Below, piece after piece: positions 28,021 through 36,939 of a DNA stretch of 64,000 nt. The position numbers were made by a program, and so were the translations under genes. Under the pieces are notes generated by a model. It saw only the letters and a program-made list of their open reading frames with translations. It had not been told where the DNA came from and made no database searches. Where the stretch lies: assembly GCF_012276985.1 (NCBI RefSeq), contig NZ_JAAXMM010000003.1:62001-126000 (forward strand). The letters run 5' to 3'. Every line of letters starts with the position of its first letter. The stretch's first letter is position 1. Source of the DNA: Agrobacterium sp. a22-2. GTDB lineage: Bacteria; Pseudomonadota; Alphaproteobacteria; Rhizobiales; Rhizobiaceae.

Positions 28021-28466
28021 CGAACGATCTCCTTGCCGGCATGGGTAATTTCGACGCGCGGGCCGCCCGATGGGGCGAGGACCGGCGCATCCGGCAACAG
28101 CCAGGCGCCGATCTTCTCGATATAGTCCGACCAGTCGCGGATCTTGCCGAGCACACCAAGCGGCTGGTCGCGCCGCGTCACGACAAGGCTCGGCATCACC
28201 ACCACGTTGAAACGTGCCTTGAGGCTCTCCTCGGCGGCTCTGTCGATCACGGCGCCGCGCAGTCTGCCCTGGAAGGTCCTAAGCAGTTCCGGCAGGACGA
28301 CCGCCACGTCATCGGCTTCGGGCCGCTGCTTGGGATCGCCGGTGAAGAAGAGAATGCAATTGTCAGGCTCGCCTTCGGCCGGGGCCAGGAAGGCATCGAT
28401 GTTTGTCTCGTCGACGAACGGCAGCCCCGCCTGATGGCGCAGTGCGCCTATGAGATATGATGGCAT
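28017..28466 (-). CDS. hupG: HupG/HoxO (HyaE family), thioredoxin-like chaperone of the small subunit
   Basis: 149 residues from ATG 28466, directly after a strong GGAGG site. A longer start at 28487 would place that site inside the coding region. The fold is thioredoxin-like but lacks the CxxC pair, as in HyaE (FFTGDPKQRPEADDVAVVLPELL, PSLVVTRRDQPLGVLGKIRDW). It binds the HupS Tat signal before export. It is the first gene after the internal sigma-54 promoter. Confidence 0.92.
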   Translation of the reverse strand: MPSYLIGALRHQAGLPFVDETNIDAFLAPAEGEPDNCILFFTGDPKQRPEADDVAVVLPELLRTFQGRLRGAVIDRAAEESLKARFNVVVMPSLVVTRRDQPLGVLGKIRDWSDYIEKIGAWLLPDAPVLAPSGGPRVEITHAGKEIVR

Positions 28467-28509
28467 TATGTCCTCCCTGATCGGCATGCCGGTATTTTAG
28501 CGTATGATC

Positions 28510-28525
28510 TGCAAGTGCCGTGCCA
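28510..28525 (-). promoter_or_regulatory. Sigma-54 (-24/-12) promoter upstream of hupG
   Basis: Read on the minus strand, TGGCACGGCACTTGCA, a full match to TGGCAC-N5-TTGCA. It lies about 44 bases upstream of the hupG start, inside the otherwise empty 174-base hupF-hupG gap. It should drive hupGHIJK-hyp-hox independently of the hupS promoter, probably through HoxA. Confidence 0.85.
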
Positions 28526-28605
28526 GCTGGAAGGAAAGACGAATTCCATTGATCTGAAAGGACAATTTCCAGCACAAAGGCTGTTGGCGACAGTTTAAGT
28601 GGAAA

Positions 28606-28630
28606 GTTTGTTTTCAGCATGAAAACAAAC
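28606..28630. promoter_or_regulatory. 25-base perfect palindrome: hairpin or activator site
   Basis: GTTTGTTTTCA-N3-TGAAAACAAAC, with perfect 11-base arms. It starts 10 bases after the hupF stop and lies 81-105 bases upstream of the sigma-54 -24 element. It could be an upstream activator site for HoxA at the usual distance, or an AT-rich terminator of hupF (minus-strand TTTCC follows). Confidence 0.55.
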
Positions 28631-28640
28631 CTCTCAGACG

Positions 28641-28931
28641 TCAGCGCAGGTGCTCGGGTAGTTCCGGCTCGCGGGAGACGAGATCGGCGAACAGATGCTC
28701 GAAGTTGCGCCCTTCCACAGCTTCGGCAAGCCCCTCGAGGGCGTTGTCGATCGTCTGCGCCTCGGCTGCGTCCAGCACCCGGATGGCCGAGCCGAGATGG
28801 GTCAATACGAATGTGCCGGGCGGCTGGGCGCCGACAAGCATCATGGAAATGGATGAAATCGCCTCATGACGTCTGCAGCGCGCGGTCAGTTCGTCGCCTT
28901 CAACGACCTGCATGGGTATGCCGATGCACAT
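28641..28931 (-). CDS. hupF: HupF, HypC-family chaperone dedicated to HupL
   Basis: 96 residues opening MCIGIPMQVVEG, with the N-terminal cysteine of the HypC family, and a longer C-terminal tail (NALEGLAEAVEGRNFEHLFADL) typical of HupF. In rhizobia HupF protects HupL against oxygen during cofactor insertion. It is cut off from hupE by a strong terminator-like hairpin, so its expression may depend on read-through. Confidence 0.93.
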   Translation of the reverse strand: MCIGIPMQVVEGDELTARCRRHEAISSISMMLVGAQPPGTFVLTHLGSAIRVLDAAEAQTIDNALEGLAEAVEGRNFEHLFADLVSREPELPEHLR

Positions 28932-28960
28932 GCCGCTCTCCTCTCGTTGGTTATCCGGTA

Positions 28961-29000
28961 CAAAAACAGCAAACGCGCAAGGTTGACCTTGCGCGTTTGC
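28961..29000 (-). terminator. Strong intrinsic terminator between hupE and hupF
   Basis: On the minus strand GCAAACGCGCAAGG-N4-CCTTGCGCGTTTGC forms a perfect 14-base stem with a 4-base loop (28969-29000). It is followed by TGTTTTTG. It lies 21 bases after the hupE stop and 37 bases before the hupF start. Confidence 0.8.
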
Positions 29001-29020
29001 GTGCCGAAGCCTGCAGGTGG

Positions 29021-29596
29021 TCAGCCCGCGAGAAGTGCGGCGCCGGAGACGGCCACGACCGCGCCGGCAATGCGCGCGGCGATCTGCCCGGCCTTGCCGA
29101 AGCGCAGCGCGCCGAGCGCGATGCCGGCCGCGTGAAGGACGATCGTCGCGGCAAGGAAGCCTGCGACATAGCCGGCCGCATGGGACATGGCCGGCAATTC
29201 GGTGCCGTGGGCATGGCCATGGAACAGGGCGCAGAGGCCGACGATGGCAGAAGCGCCTGCGGTCGGAACCTGGATTTCAAAGGCAACCAGCAGGCCGAGG
29301 ATCGCGACGGTGAGGGCGATGGCAGTCTCGACCATCGGCAGCGGGACGCCCGAGATGCCGAGCATGCCGCCGACGGCCATCACCGAGACAAAGGCGGATG
29401 GGACAATCCAGCGGGCCTTGCCGCCGAGCGTCGAGGCCCAAAAGCCCACGGCGACCATAGCCAGCACGTGATCGAGGCCGCTGATCGGATGGCTGAGGCC
29501 GGCCAGCGCCCCGTCGCTGTGCAGGCCGACATGGGCATGTGCAACCGATGGCAGGGTTACGGCCGCCAGCGTGGCCAGGATGCGAGCATATCTCAT
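29021..29596 (-). CDS. hupE: HupE/UreJ-family membrane protein (probable nickel permease)
   Basis: 191 residues from ATG 29596 with a GGGAGGA site. A cleavable signal peptide ends near residue 21 (VAHAHVGLH). Six hydrophobic helices follow, with the family motif HPISGLDHVLAMVAVG in the first helix and FHGHAHGTELP between later helices. HupE of Rhizobium leguminosarum takes up Ni2+ for hydrogenase by facilitated diffusion, and the His/Asp of HPxxGxDH are needed. The gene is between hupD and the terminator. Confidence 0.92.
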   Translation of the reverse strand: MRYARILATLAAVTLPSVAHAHVGLHSDGALAGLSHPISGLDHVLAMVAVGFWASTLGGKARWIVPSAFVSVMAVGGMLGISGVPLPMVETAIALTVAILGLLVAFEIQVPTAGASAIVGLCALFHGHAHGTELPAMSHAAGYVAGFLAATIVLHAAGIALGALRFGKAGQIAARIAGAVVAVSGAALLAG

Positions 29597-29606
29597 GAAT
29601 TCCTCC

Positions 29607-30206
29607 CTAGAGAACCGGTGCGGGCTGGGCCTCGCGCCGTTCGTAGCTTTCAAAATCGATATCGTTTTCAAGCAGTGCCGGAACGACCTCGTCTGCCGAC
29701 CGGGGACGGATCGCGATCCCCCATGCAGCAAGAAGATCGGCCGCGATCTGCAGTGCCCTTGGAATGACGGCCTTGACCGGCCCGGTCAGCGGGCCGCCCC
29801 AGTCTTCCAGATCGACCGGCTGGCAACCGATCAGCGCCAGTTTTTCCGGATAGTGGCCGAGCAGGTCGGCGGCGCTCAGGACTTCCTGGAAACCCGTCTG
29901 GTGCAGGCTCATCTTCTTCGCCCCGGTGAATTTCGGCACCTCCTCGTCCTCGACGAGCTTGAGCGTGCCGGGCACCAGCCCGTAGTCGATCGCGTCGAAG
30001 ACGATGAGATGGTCCGCCTCGGTCACGAACTGGACGAGATAGAGGCCCTGTGTGCCGCCGTCGAGAATGGTGACATTGTCCGGCACCGCATAGGCGCGAT
30101 GAAAGGCTTCAACGGCGCGCACGCCAAATCCTTCGTCCGCCCAAAGGATGTTGCCGATGCCTAGCACCAGGACACGGGGAGCTGTGGAGGCGTGATGCTG
30201 CGCCAT
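29607..30206 (-). CDS. hupD: HupD, endopeptidase maturing the large subunit
   Basis: 199 residues of the HyaD/HybD peptidase family: VLGIGNILWADEGFGVRAVE (Ni-binding Glu), DGGTQGLYLV, FDAIDYG (Asp) and KMSLHQTGFQEVL (His). It senses nickel in HupL and removes the C-terminal 15 residues after the DPCLACSTH motif. The start at 30206 shares one base with the hupC stop (TGATG). Confidence 0.95.
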   Translation of the reverse strand: MAQHHASTAPRVLVLGIGNILWADEGFGVRAVEAFHRAYAVPDNVTILDGGTQGLYLVQFVTEADHLIVFDAIDYGLVPGTLKLVEDEEVPKFTGAKKMSLHQTGFQEVLSAADLLGHYPEKLALIGCQPVDLEDWGGPLTGPVKAVIPRALQIAADLLAAWGIAIRPRSADEVVPALLENDIDFESYERREAQPAPVL

Positions 30207-30943
30207 CAATCCGCCTCCTCGTCCTTGAACAGCCGCTCGCCGGAGATCATCGAGGAGATGATCGATTGGCGGCTCATGATGTCCTCGCGCACCGCCACAT
30301 AGATGTGGACGATCATGAAAATCACCAGCACCCACATGCCGAGATGATGCCAGGTATGGACGGACTGGCTGTTGGGCCAGATCGAAAACACCCAGCCGAA
30401 CAGTTTGTACTGCCAGCTGTCGATGCCGGCACCTTCGGCATAGAGGGCAAAGCCGGTGGTGATCATGAAGATCGTCGGCAGGACCACGGCGAAGAACATC
30501 GAGAACTGCGCCAGCGGATTGTGGCCGATGTATTTCTTCGGGTGCTTGACCATGAAGGAATACCACCAGATCTCGTGCAGCCATTCCTTCCAGAACCGGC
30601 CGCTCCAGAAGGGAAAGTAGAAGATCTGCCGTGAATGGGGATTGCCGACAAACGCCCAATAGACGCGCATCAGGAACCCAACAGCCAGGATCTGGCCGGC
30701 GGCAAAGTGCGTGAAGCGGATATATCCCATGAGAAAGTGGTTCGAGGCCTCGCCGGAGAGCGTCGGTGGCGGGCTGCCGATGAAGTAGCCGGTGACCATC
30801 AGGATGACGATGGCCAGCGCATTGACCCAGTGCCAGATGCGCACCGGGACCTCATAGACATAGACGCTCTGGCGGGAGACCGCCGCTTCGCCGTGGGAAT
30901 CGGAGGCTGCGACCTTTTCGGTCACGCTTTCGGTCATGCTCAT
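30206..30943 (-). CDS. hupC: HupC, Ni/Fe-hydrogenase b-type cytochrome subunit
   Basis: 245 residues with four hydrophobic helices and heme-ligand histidines in VRIWHWVNALAI, RFTHFAAGQI and SVHTWHHLGMWVLVIFMIVHIY. The N-terminal EVPVRIWHW is typical. It anchors HupSL on the periplasmic face and passes electrons to quinone. GGAGG precedes the ATG. It follows hupL after a 9-base gap. Confidence 0.95.
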   Translation of the reverse strand: MSMTESVTEKVAASDSHGEAAVSRQSVYVYEVPVRIWHWVNALAIVILMVTGYFIGSPPPTLSGEASNHFLMGYIRFTHFAAGQILAVGFLMRVYWAFVGNPHSRQIFYFPFWSGRFWKEWLHEIWWYSFMVKHPKKYIGHNPLAQFSMFFAVVLPTIFMITTGFALYAEGAGIDSWQYKLFGWVFSIWPNSQSVHTWHHLGMWVLVIFMIVHIYVAVREDIMSRQSIISSMISGERLFKDEEAD

Positions 30944-30952
30944 GGCATCCTC

Positions 30953-32743
30953 CTATCGCACCTGGACCTTGGCCATTTCCTGTCCATCCGGGCTCATGAC
31001 ATGGGTCGAGCATGCCAGGCACGGATCGAAGGAATGCAAGGTCCTGAGGATTTCGAGCGGCTGGGCCGGATCAGCCATCGGCGTGTCCATCAACGCCGCC
31101 TCGAAGGCGCCGATATTGCCGGTGGGGTCGCGCGGCGAACCGTTCCAGGTGGTCGGCACGACGCACTGGTAATTGTCGATCTTGCCGTCCTTGATCTTGA
31201 CCCAGTGGGCGAGCGCCCCGCGCGGTGCTTCGGTAAAGCCGACCCCCTTGACTTCCGCAGGCCAGGTCTCCGGCTTCCACTTGTCGACGAAAGCGGTACT
31301 GGAATCGCCGGCCTTGATATTGGCCATCAGCTTGTTGAAGAAATGGCGCATCTGCAGGCCGGCCCAGTCGGATTCGAGCGCGCGGGCCGCGGTGCGGCCA
31401 AGCGTCGAAAAGAGAGCGGTGACCGGCAAGCCAAGATCGGTCAGGAGCTTTTCGACCGGCTCCTTGAATTCGGCCTTGTTCTGGGCATAGCCGACGATCC
31501 AGCGGGCCAGAGGTCCCACCTCCATGGCGTTGCCCTTCCAGCGCGGCGACTTGATCCAGGAGTATTTTCCGGCCTCGTCGAGTTCCTCGATATTGGTGCG
31601 CGTGCCCTTGGCGTTGGGACCGAGCACGTAATTGGGCTCCGTCACGCCGTCCCATGGATGCAGGCCCTTGGTCTCGTCCGGATACTTGTACCAGGAGTGG
31701 GCCACGAATTCCTGGATCTCGTTTGGATCCTCGAGATCGACCGGGAAGACCTCGGCCAAATTGCCGTTGATGATTGCCCCGCGCGGCAGCTTCAGGCTCG
31801 CCTCCGAGTAGTCATTGGCATGTTCGGGAACGTCGCCATAGGACATCACGCATTTGCTCGACAGCCCGCCGCCATAGAGCCAGTCCTTGTAGAACGAGCC
31901 GATCGCCTTGACGTCAGGAACATAGACCTTGGCATTGAACTCGATCAGCTGGTCGATGATCGAGGAGACATGGTTCAGCCGCTCCATATTGATCGCGCCG
32001 ACGCCGCCTGTGCCGTCGACATTGATCGGACAGGGCACGCCGCCGACCAGCCAGTTCGGATGGGGGTTCTTGCCGCCGAAAATCGTATGGATCTTGACGA
32101 TTTCCTTCTGGAAATCGAGCGCCTCGAGATAATGGGCGACCGCCATCAGATTGGCTTCGGGCGGCAGCCGGTAGGCCTTGCTGCCCCAGTAGCCGTTCTT
32201 GAACGGGCCGAGCTGGCCGCTTTCCACGAACTTCTTCAGCCGCGTCTGGATATCCTTGAAATAGCCGGGTGAAGACAGAGGCCAGTCAGAAATCGACTGT
32301 GCCAGGGCCGAGGTTGCCTTGGGATCGGCATTCAGTGCGGAGACCACGTCGACCCAGTCGAGGGCATGGAGGTGATAAAAATGCACGACATGATCATGCA
32401 CCTGCAGCGCCAGCTGCATCAGGTTGCGGATCGAATTGGCATTGTCCGGAATGGTGATCCCCAGCGCGTTCTCGACCGCGCGAACCGAGGTCAGCGCATG
32501 GGTGCCGGTGCAGACGCCGCAGATCCGTTCGGTGAAGGCCCAGGCGTCGCGCGGGTCACGATTCTTCAGGATGACCTCGATGCCGCGCCACATGGTGCCG
32601 GTGGAGACGGCGTTGCGGATGATGTTGTTCTCGTCGACATTGACCTCGACGCGCATGTGACCCTCGATGCGGGTCACCGGATCGACGACGATGCGCTTGC
32701 CGGAATTGTCGAGCGAGAAGCCGTTCGGTGTTTGAACTGTCAT
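30953..32743 (-). CDS. hupL: Uptake [NiFe]-hydrogenase large subunit HupL (group 1d)
   Basis: 596 residues. The N-terminal [10 protein letters not shown] is followed by the L1 motif [10 protein letters not shown] (Cys75, Cys78) and, at the C-terminus, the L2 motif DPCLACSTH (Cys575, Cys578), all four nickel ligands. The 15 residues after His581 ([15 protein letters not shown]) are the peptide removed by HupD after nickel insertion. The enzyme oxidises H2 in the periplasm after co-export with HupS. It is the second gene of the operon, 23 bases after hupS. Confidence 0.97.
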   Translation of the reverse strand: MTVQTPNGFSLDNSGKRIVVDPVTRIEGHMRVEVNVDENNIIRNAVSTGTMWRGIEVILKNRDPRDAWAFTERICGVCTGTHALTSVRAVENALGITIPDNANSIRNLMQLALQVHDHVVHFYHLHALDWVDVVSALNADPKATSALAQSISDWPLSSPGYFKDIQTRLKKFVESGQLGPFKNGYWGSKAYRLPPEANLMAVAHYLEALDFQKEIVKIHTIFGGKNPHPNWLVGGVPCPINVDGTGGVGAINMERLNHVSSIIDQLIEFNAKVYVPDVKAIGSFYKDWLYGGGLSSKCVMSYGDVPEHANDYSEASLKLPRGAIINGNLAEVFPVDLEDPNEIQEFVAHSWYKYPDETKGLHPWDGVTEPNYVLGPNAKGTRTNIEELDEAGKYSWIKSPRWKGNAMEVGPLARWIVGYAQNKAEFKEPVEKLLTDLGLPVTALFSTLGRTAARALESDWAGLQMRHFFNKLMANIKAGDSSTAFVDKWKPETWPAEVKGVGFTEAPRGALAHWVKIKDGKIDNYQCVVPTTWNGSPRDPTGNIGAFEAALMDTPMADPAQPLEILRTLHSFDPCLACSTHVMSPDGQEMAKVQVR

Positions 32744-32766
32744 GATGATGTTCCCTGCCCTGGTTG

Positions 32767-33849
32767 TTATGCGTCGGTTTTTTCGCGCTTGGAGGTAACC
32801 CGCTTGACCGCGGTGATTGCGGCATGGGCGGCAACAGCGCTACCGACGACGACCGCTGCCGTGGCGCCGATCTTGTCGGCATTGGCCTCGATGCCGAACT
32901 GGTTGATGGTGGTCAGCCGGTCGTAGAAGCTGCCCTTGTCCCAGAAACCGTCCTCCGAACAGCCGATGCAGCCATGCCCGGACTGGATCGGGAAAGAGAC
33001 GCCACCATTCCAGCGCACGGTCGAGCAGGCGTTGTAGGTGGTCGGGCCCTTGCAGCCCATCTTGTAGAGACAGTAGCCCTTGCGGGCACCTTCATCGTCC
33101 CATTCCTCGACGAACTGGCCGGCGTCGAAATGCGGGCGGCGATAGCACTTGTCGTGGATGCGCTGCGAATAGAACATTTTCGGCCGGCCCTGCCGGTCGA
33201 GTTCGGGCAGCTTGCCGAAGGTGGTGATGAAGGTGACGACGCCGGTCATCACCTCGGCGATGGGCGGACAGCCCGGAACCTTGATGATCGGCTTGTCGCG
33301 GATGACCTTGTCGATCGGGGTGGCCTGGGTCGGGTTCGGCTTGGCGGCCTGGACGCAGCCCCAGGAGGCGCAGGCGCCCCAGGCGATGACGGCCATGGCG
33401 TCTTCCGCCATCCATTTGAGCTTTTCGACGAAGGGCCGGCCGCCGTCGATGCAGAACATGCCGTCCTCGTTGAGCGGTGGGTTACCCTCGACGGCGAGGA
33501 TGTACTTGCCCTTGTACTTTTGCTTGGTCTCTTCAAGGATCGCTTCGGCCTGATGGCCGGCCGCCGCCATGATCGTATCGTCGTAGTCGAGCGAGATCAT
33601 CGACAGCACCACATCCTTGACCAGTGGATGGGCCGAACGGATGAAGCTCTCCGAACAGCAGGTGCATTCCAGCCCATGCATCCAGATGACCGGCACGCGC
33701 TCATTGGTTTCGAGCGCCTGGGCCATGGTCGTTGCCGTGCCCGGGCCGAAGCCGAGGCTGGCGGCCGTCAGGCTGCAGAATTTCGTGAAGCTGCGCCTGG
33801 TGATGCCTTGACGGCGAATGACATCGTAAAAGGTTTCTGTTGCTGCCAT
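32767..33849 (-). CDS. hupS: Uptake [NiFe]-hydrogenase small subunit HupS, oxygen-tolerant type
   Basis: 360 residues. The Tat signal [18 protein letters not shown] covers residues about 16-45, and a hydrophobic C-terminal helix ([18 protein letters not shown]) anchors it in the membrane. The proximal cluster region has six cysteines: ECTCCSE (62, 64, 65) and [10 protein letters not shown] (160, 165) with GCPP later. The extra Cys64 and Cys165 are the pair that makes the [4Fe-3S] cluster of oxygen-tolerant group 1d enzymes. Start 33849 has an AGGAG site, and upstream extension of the frame runs into the promoter. Confidence 0.97.
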   Translation of the reverse strand: MAATETFYDVIRRQGITRRSFTKFCSLTAASLGFGPGTATTMAQALETNERVPVIWMHGLECTCCSESFIRSAHPLVKDVVLSMISLDYDDTIMAAAGHQAEAILEETKQKYKGKYILAVEGNPPLNEDGMFCIDGGRPFVEKLKWMAEDAMAVIAWGACASWGCVQAAKPNPTQATPIDKVIRDKPIIKVPGCPPIAEVMTGVVTFITTFGKLPELDRQGRPKMFYSQRIHDKCYRRPHFDAGQFVEEWDDEGARKGYCLYKMGCKGPTTYNACSTVRWNGGVSFPIQSGHGCIGCSEDGFWDKGSFYDRLTTINQFGIEANADKIGATAAVVVGSAVAAHAAITAVKRVTSKREKTDA

Positions 33850-33919
33850 GATGCTCCTCCGGCCTTTCCACCCCTCCGGCCCGACCCAATGATCAGGGCG
33901 GGCGTGGTGGATGAGGGTT

Positions 33920-33935
33920 TGCAAGAAGCAGACCA
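33920..33935 (-). promoter_or_regulatory. Sigma-54 (-24/-12) promoter of hupS
   Basis: Minus strand TGGTCTGCTTCTTGCA, with GG and GC dinucleotides at sigma-54 spacing (TGGCAC-N5-TTGCA consensus, three mismatches in the -24 box). It lies 71 bases upstream of the hupS ATG. An AT-rich stretch (33955-33990) between it and the upstream palindrome could be bent by IHF. Confidence 0.65.
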
Positions 33936-33994
33936 GATTGAGAACAGCTCCAGTATTTGCTCTATGTAATTGTTTATTATGTGTTATTTTTGGT

Positions 33995-34007
33995 GCCAAA
34001 TTTTGGC
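33995..34007. promoter_or_regulatory. Palindrome upstream of the hupS promoter (candidate activator site)
   Basis: GCCAAA-N1-TTTGGC, extended imperfectly by GGT...ACC. It is 60-72 bases upstream of the -24 box, in the hupV-hupS gap, and is the only strong dyad there. Binding by HoxA is a guess from position. Confidence 0.4.
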
Positions 34008-34120
34008 GACCAGCGGCGTTCGACGGATCGATGCAAGCAACATTTTCACTGCTGGAAATTCTGTAACCGGCTGTGTGCTGTTTCAGCCAACAGAATGTTT
34101 CAATCGAGCCAGGAAACGCT

Positions 34121-35566
34121 CTAATGCGCTGTGCAGACCATGCAGGGATCGAAGGAGCGGATGACGTGTTGAAGGGCGGCCGATTGCGCGCCGAGCCCGC
34201 CGGTATCGAGCCCGGCCAGGGCGGATTCCAGCGGTCCGGGAACGCCCGCCGCGTCGCGGGGCGAGAAGTTCCAGGTGGTCGGTGCGATGATCTGGTAGCG
34301 GCTGATCTCGCCGCCCTTGAGGCTCACCCAATGGCCGAGCGCGCCGCGCGCGGCCTCGACCAGGCCTGATGCAACGGCATCGTCCGGCAACGCGAAATGG
34401 GCGCAGAATTCGTCCTTCAGGCGGAGTTGCCTCAGCCATCCCTGCATCGCATGAACGAGAATGGCCGTCTCCACCAGCCGGGCGACGATGCGGGTCTTCA
34501 CCGAGGTGCCGCCGTCGCTCGCCAGCAAGTTCGCGATCAGCGGATGCTGCGCCACGGCAAGACGCGCGGCTGCACCTGTCTCGGCCGGGCTTCCGGCAAG
34601 CCGGGGGGCCTTGGCCCAGGAATAGGCACCGTCCTTGGCAACCAGCGGCACCGTATCGGCTTCCGTCGGTCGCTTGTCGGTCTCGGCAAACCAGGCATGG
34701 GCGACATCCTCCGAGATGCCGGCGACATCGAGCGGCAGAACGCGGCCCTGCGCATCCACCATGCCACCGGGCAGCAGGGACGACTGGCCGTCGTGATAAG
34801 CGCCATAGGACAATAGCAATCCCGGCCCCTTGCCGACGCCGGTTAGCTGCAAGTCGTCGGCAAGCGTGAGGAAGAACGGAAAATCACCCTGGGACGGGCC
34901 TGCGGCAAACTCGTCGAGTTCCGAAACCGTCTCCATCGCCAGGATCGTATCCAGCGACACGCCATAGACGGTCTCTTCCAGGTAAAGCTGGAACTCGCCC
35001 AGAAGCGAGGCCAGTTGCACCCGCTCGCCGATATCGATCGCCCGTGTCGTGCCGCCCGGCTGGAAGGCCAGCGAATGCGGCCATTTTCCGGCAACCACGC
35101 CCATCACTTCGAGCAGGCGCCGTCGCATCGGCAGGAACCGGGCCGACGCGCTGCCGCTGACCGCCTTGAACCGGCGGACGGTCTCCTCGTGCCAGGGGCG
35201 GGGGGCATATTCCTCCCGGGCGAAGTCCGGCATGAAGAACAGGTAGAAATGCGTCAGGTGGTCGGCGATGTTTTCGGCAGCATGGGCGAGATTGGCGGCG
35301 AGGTAGCCATTCGGTGCCGCCATGCCGCCCGCGAGATTCCGCAGGGCTGTGGATGCCGCGATCGACTGGGATACCGAGCAGATGCCACAGATGCGCGGCG
35401 CGATGACCAGGGCGTCAAGCCCCGGCCGGCCGCACAGGATCTGTTCGAAACCGCGATAGAGCGTGGTGGTGACTTCGGCCTTCTCGATGACGCCATCGTT
35501 GATCTCGAGGGAAACTTCGAGATCGCCTTCGACGCGGTTGAAGGGGCCGGCAACGATACGGCTCAT
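34121..35566 (-). CDS. hupV: Regulatory (H2-sensing) hydrogenase large subunit HupV/HoxC
   Basis: 481 residues with L1 motif [11 protein letters not shown] and a C-terminal DPCMVCTAH at the very end. It lacks the C-terminal peptide that HupD would cleave, the diagnostic feature of regulatory hydrogenases. It binds H2 at an NiFe site and signals to HupT. The start overlaps hupU by 4 bases. It is followed by hupS after 271 bases that hold the hupS promoter. Confidence 0.95.
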   Translation of the reverse strand: MSRIVAGPFNRVEGDLEVSLEINDGVIEKAEVTTTLYRGFEQILCGRPGLDALVIAPRICGICSVSQSIAASTALRNLAGGMAAPNGYLAANLAHAAENIADHLTHFYLFFMPDFAREEYAPRPWHEETVRRFKAVSGSASARFLPMRRRLLEVMGVVAGKWPHSLAFQPGGTTRAIDIGERVQLASLLGEFQLYLEETVYGVSLDTILAMETVSELDEFAAGPSQGDFPFFLTLADDLQLTGVGKGPGLLLSYGAYHDGQSSLLPGGMVDAQGRVLPLDVAGISEDVAHAWFAETDKRPTEADTVPLVAKDGAYSWAKAPRLAGSPAETGAAARLAVAQHPLIANLLASDGGTSVKTRIVARLVETAILVHAMQGWLRQLRLKDEFCAHFALPDDAVASGLVEAARGALGHWVSLKGGEISRYQIIAPTTWNFSPRDAAGVPGPLESALAGLDTGGLGAQSAALQHVIRSFDPCMVCTAH

Positions 35567-36588
35567 TCGCTCGAGTTCCCGGTGCGCTTCGGCGCGCGGA
35601 TCACGCGGTCGGAGGTTGCATTCGTCCTCACCCGCTCGGGCGTTGCCGATTTCGATAGTGCTGCCAGCGCCACGAACCAGGCCTTCGGCATGTCAAGCGG
35701 CAGGCCGACCGGGATGCCGCCGATCTTCGGCGTTTCGAGAAAGCCGTTGGTCTCCTCGAATCCGGGCGAGGTGCAGGCAATGCAGGAAAATCCGCCATGG
35801 GTGCAGGATCCGCCGCCGTTCCAGCCGCGCTGGTTGCAATCTCCCACGGCCTGCGTCGCCTTGCAGCCGAGATGTTCCATCATGCAGCCGAGATCGGAGA
35901 GCTTTTCGGCGCTTGCCTTGAATTCGTAATATTCGTTGCGCTCGCAGCCATGGTGGGCAAGCGTCTTGGCATAGAATTTCGGCCGCCCGAGCCGGTCGAG
36001 ATCGCGCTCGTCGAAATCGCCCATTTTCAGCGCGGCGATCGTTTCCATGATCCAGCCGGGATGCGGCGCGCAGCCGGCGACGTTGATCACCGGCATTCCG
36101 GATCGCGAGCGGTAGCTGCCACCCAGCGCGCCGCCGGATGCGGTGCCTTCATATTGCAGTCCGCAGGCCTCGGCAGGGTCGGGAGACGCGGCATGGATGC
36201 CGCCATAGGATGCGCAGGTGCCAACGGCCACGCAGTACTCCGCCAGCGGAGCAAGCCGGCGTACCCATTCGAGCATGGTCCGGCCGGTGCCGGCGAGGCG
36301 ATTGCAGAGGCCTGTTCCCGACGGACCCCTGAGGATCGATCCCTCGATACAGAGGATATCGAGCGGCGTCTCGCCGGCCGCCACGCTGTCCAGGATGGCG
36401 ATGGCTTCGACGCCGCTTTCTTCGCTCAGCGACGGATGCCAGAGCAGATCGATGCCGAAGCTGCGCAATTCGCGCGGCCAGCCCTGTGCGCCGTTGTCGA
36501 GAACCGACATGGTACAGCCGCCGCAGCTTCCGGCCTGCAGCCACAGCAAGGTCATCGGTCGTTCGGGGCGCGCTTTGCCATAGATCAT
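35563..36588 (-). CDS. hupU: Regulatory hydrogenase small subunit HupU/HoxB
   Basis: 341 residues from ATG 36588 (MTLLWLQAG at 36555 is an alternative). There is no Tat signal and no C-terminal anchor, so HupUV stays in the cytoplasm, as expected for the sensor. The proximal cluster motifs are GSCGGCTMS and GTCASYGGI, with Gly where HupS has its two extra cysteines, giving an ordinary [4Fe-4S] cluster. NVAGCAPHPGW and the C-terminal cysteine set for the other clusters are present. A C-terminal tail rich in Arg/Ser may contact HupT. Confidence 0.95.
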   Translation of the reverse strand: MIYGKARPERPMTLLWLQAGSCGGCTMSVLDNGAQGWPRELRSFGIDLLWHPSLSEESGVEAIAILDSVAAGETPLDILCIEGSILRGPSGTGLCNRLAGTGRTMLEWVRRLAPLAEYCVAVGTCASYGGIHAASPDPAEACGLQYEGTASGGALGGSYRSRSGMPVINVAGCAPHPGWIMETIAALKMGDFDERDLDRLGRPKFYAKTLAHHGCERNEYYEFKASAEKLSDLGCMMEHLGCKATQAVGDCNQRGWNGGGSCTHGGFSCIACTSPGFEETNGFLETPKIGGIPVGLPLDMPKAWFVALAALSKSATPERVRTNATSDRVIRAPKRTGNSSE

Positions 36589-36902
36589 GATCGCCAAAAT
36601 CTCGCATCTTCCCGGAAGACGGTCAATGAGGGTGCAACCAATCGGCAGCTGCAAGGGCGGCGCCTGGAAAACCGTCAGTCCAACGGCTCCATTCGCAACG
36701 ATGCTGCAGCACCCGGCAAAGGCAGAGATATTGCCCCTCGTCGCCATCTCGCCCTCAGATCATGGCAGACCTGATTTTCGGAAATGGCTGCTCCAGAAGG
36801 ACCTGGGGTTCGAACGACAGCAAAAACAGCAACCCGAGAGCTTTTAGAAAACGCGGGGCTATTCAAGCAATTGATTTTCTAGCGCCTGCGTCATCCTTTG
36901 GA
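36589..36902. other. Intergenic region upstream of hupU
   Basis: About 310 bases without a gene. A weak -24/-12-like sequence (minus strand AGGCGCCGCCCTTGCA, 36650-36665) lies 62 bases before hupU but has a poor -24 box. No clear sigma-70 promoter was picked out. Confidence 0.4.
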
Positions 36903-36923
36903 ACGGGGCAATATAAGCCCCGT
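36903..36923 (-). terminator. Hairpin downstream of the chemoreceptor gene
   Basis: ACGGGGC-N7-GCCCCGT, a perfect 7-base stem 17 bases after the chemoreceptor stop on the minus strand. No long T-run follows, so termination may be partial. Confidence 0.5.
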
Positions 36924-36939
36924 CCCTTTGTATAGATGA

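Noticed and set aside
30635-32272. 545-codon plus-strand frame
   Set aside because: Antisense to hupL and hupC, with no recognisable domain.
34072-34092. NifA-type upstream site (TGT-N10-ACA) before hupS
   Set aside because: TGT and ACA words occur, but at spacings of 8, 13 and 15, never 10.
36650-36665. Possible sigma-54 promoter of hupU (AGGCGCCGCCCTTGCA)
   Set aside because: The -24 box is poor, and regulatory hydrogenase genes are usually transcribed constitutively from sigma-70-type promoters. Not listed as a promoter.
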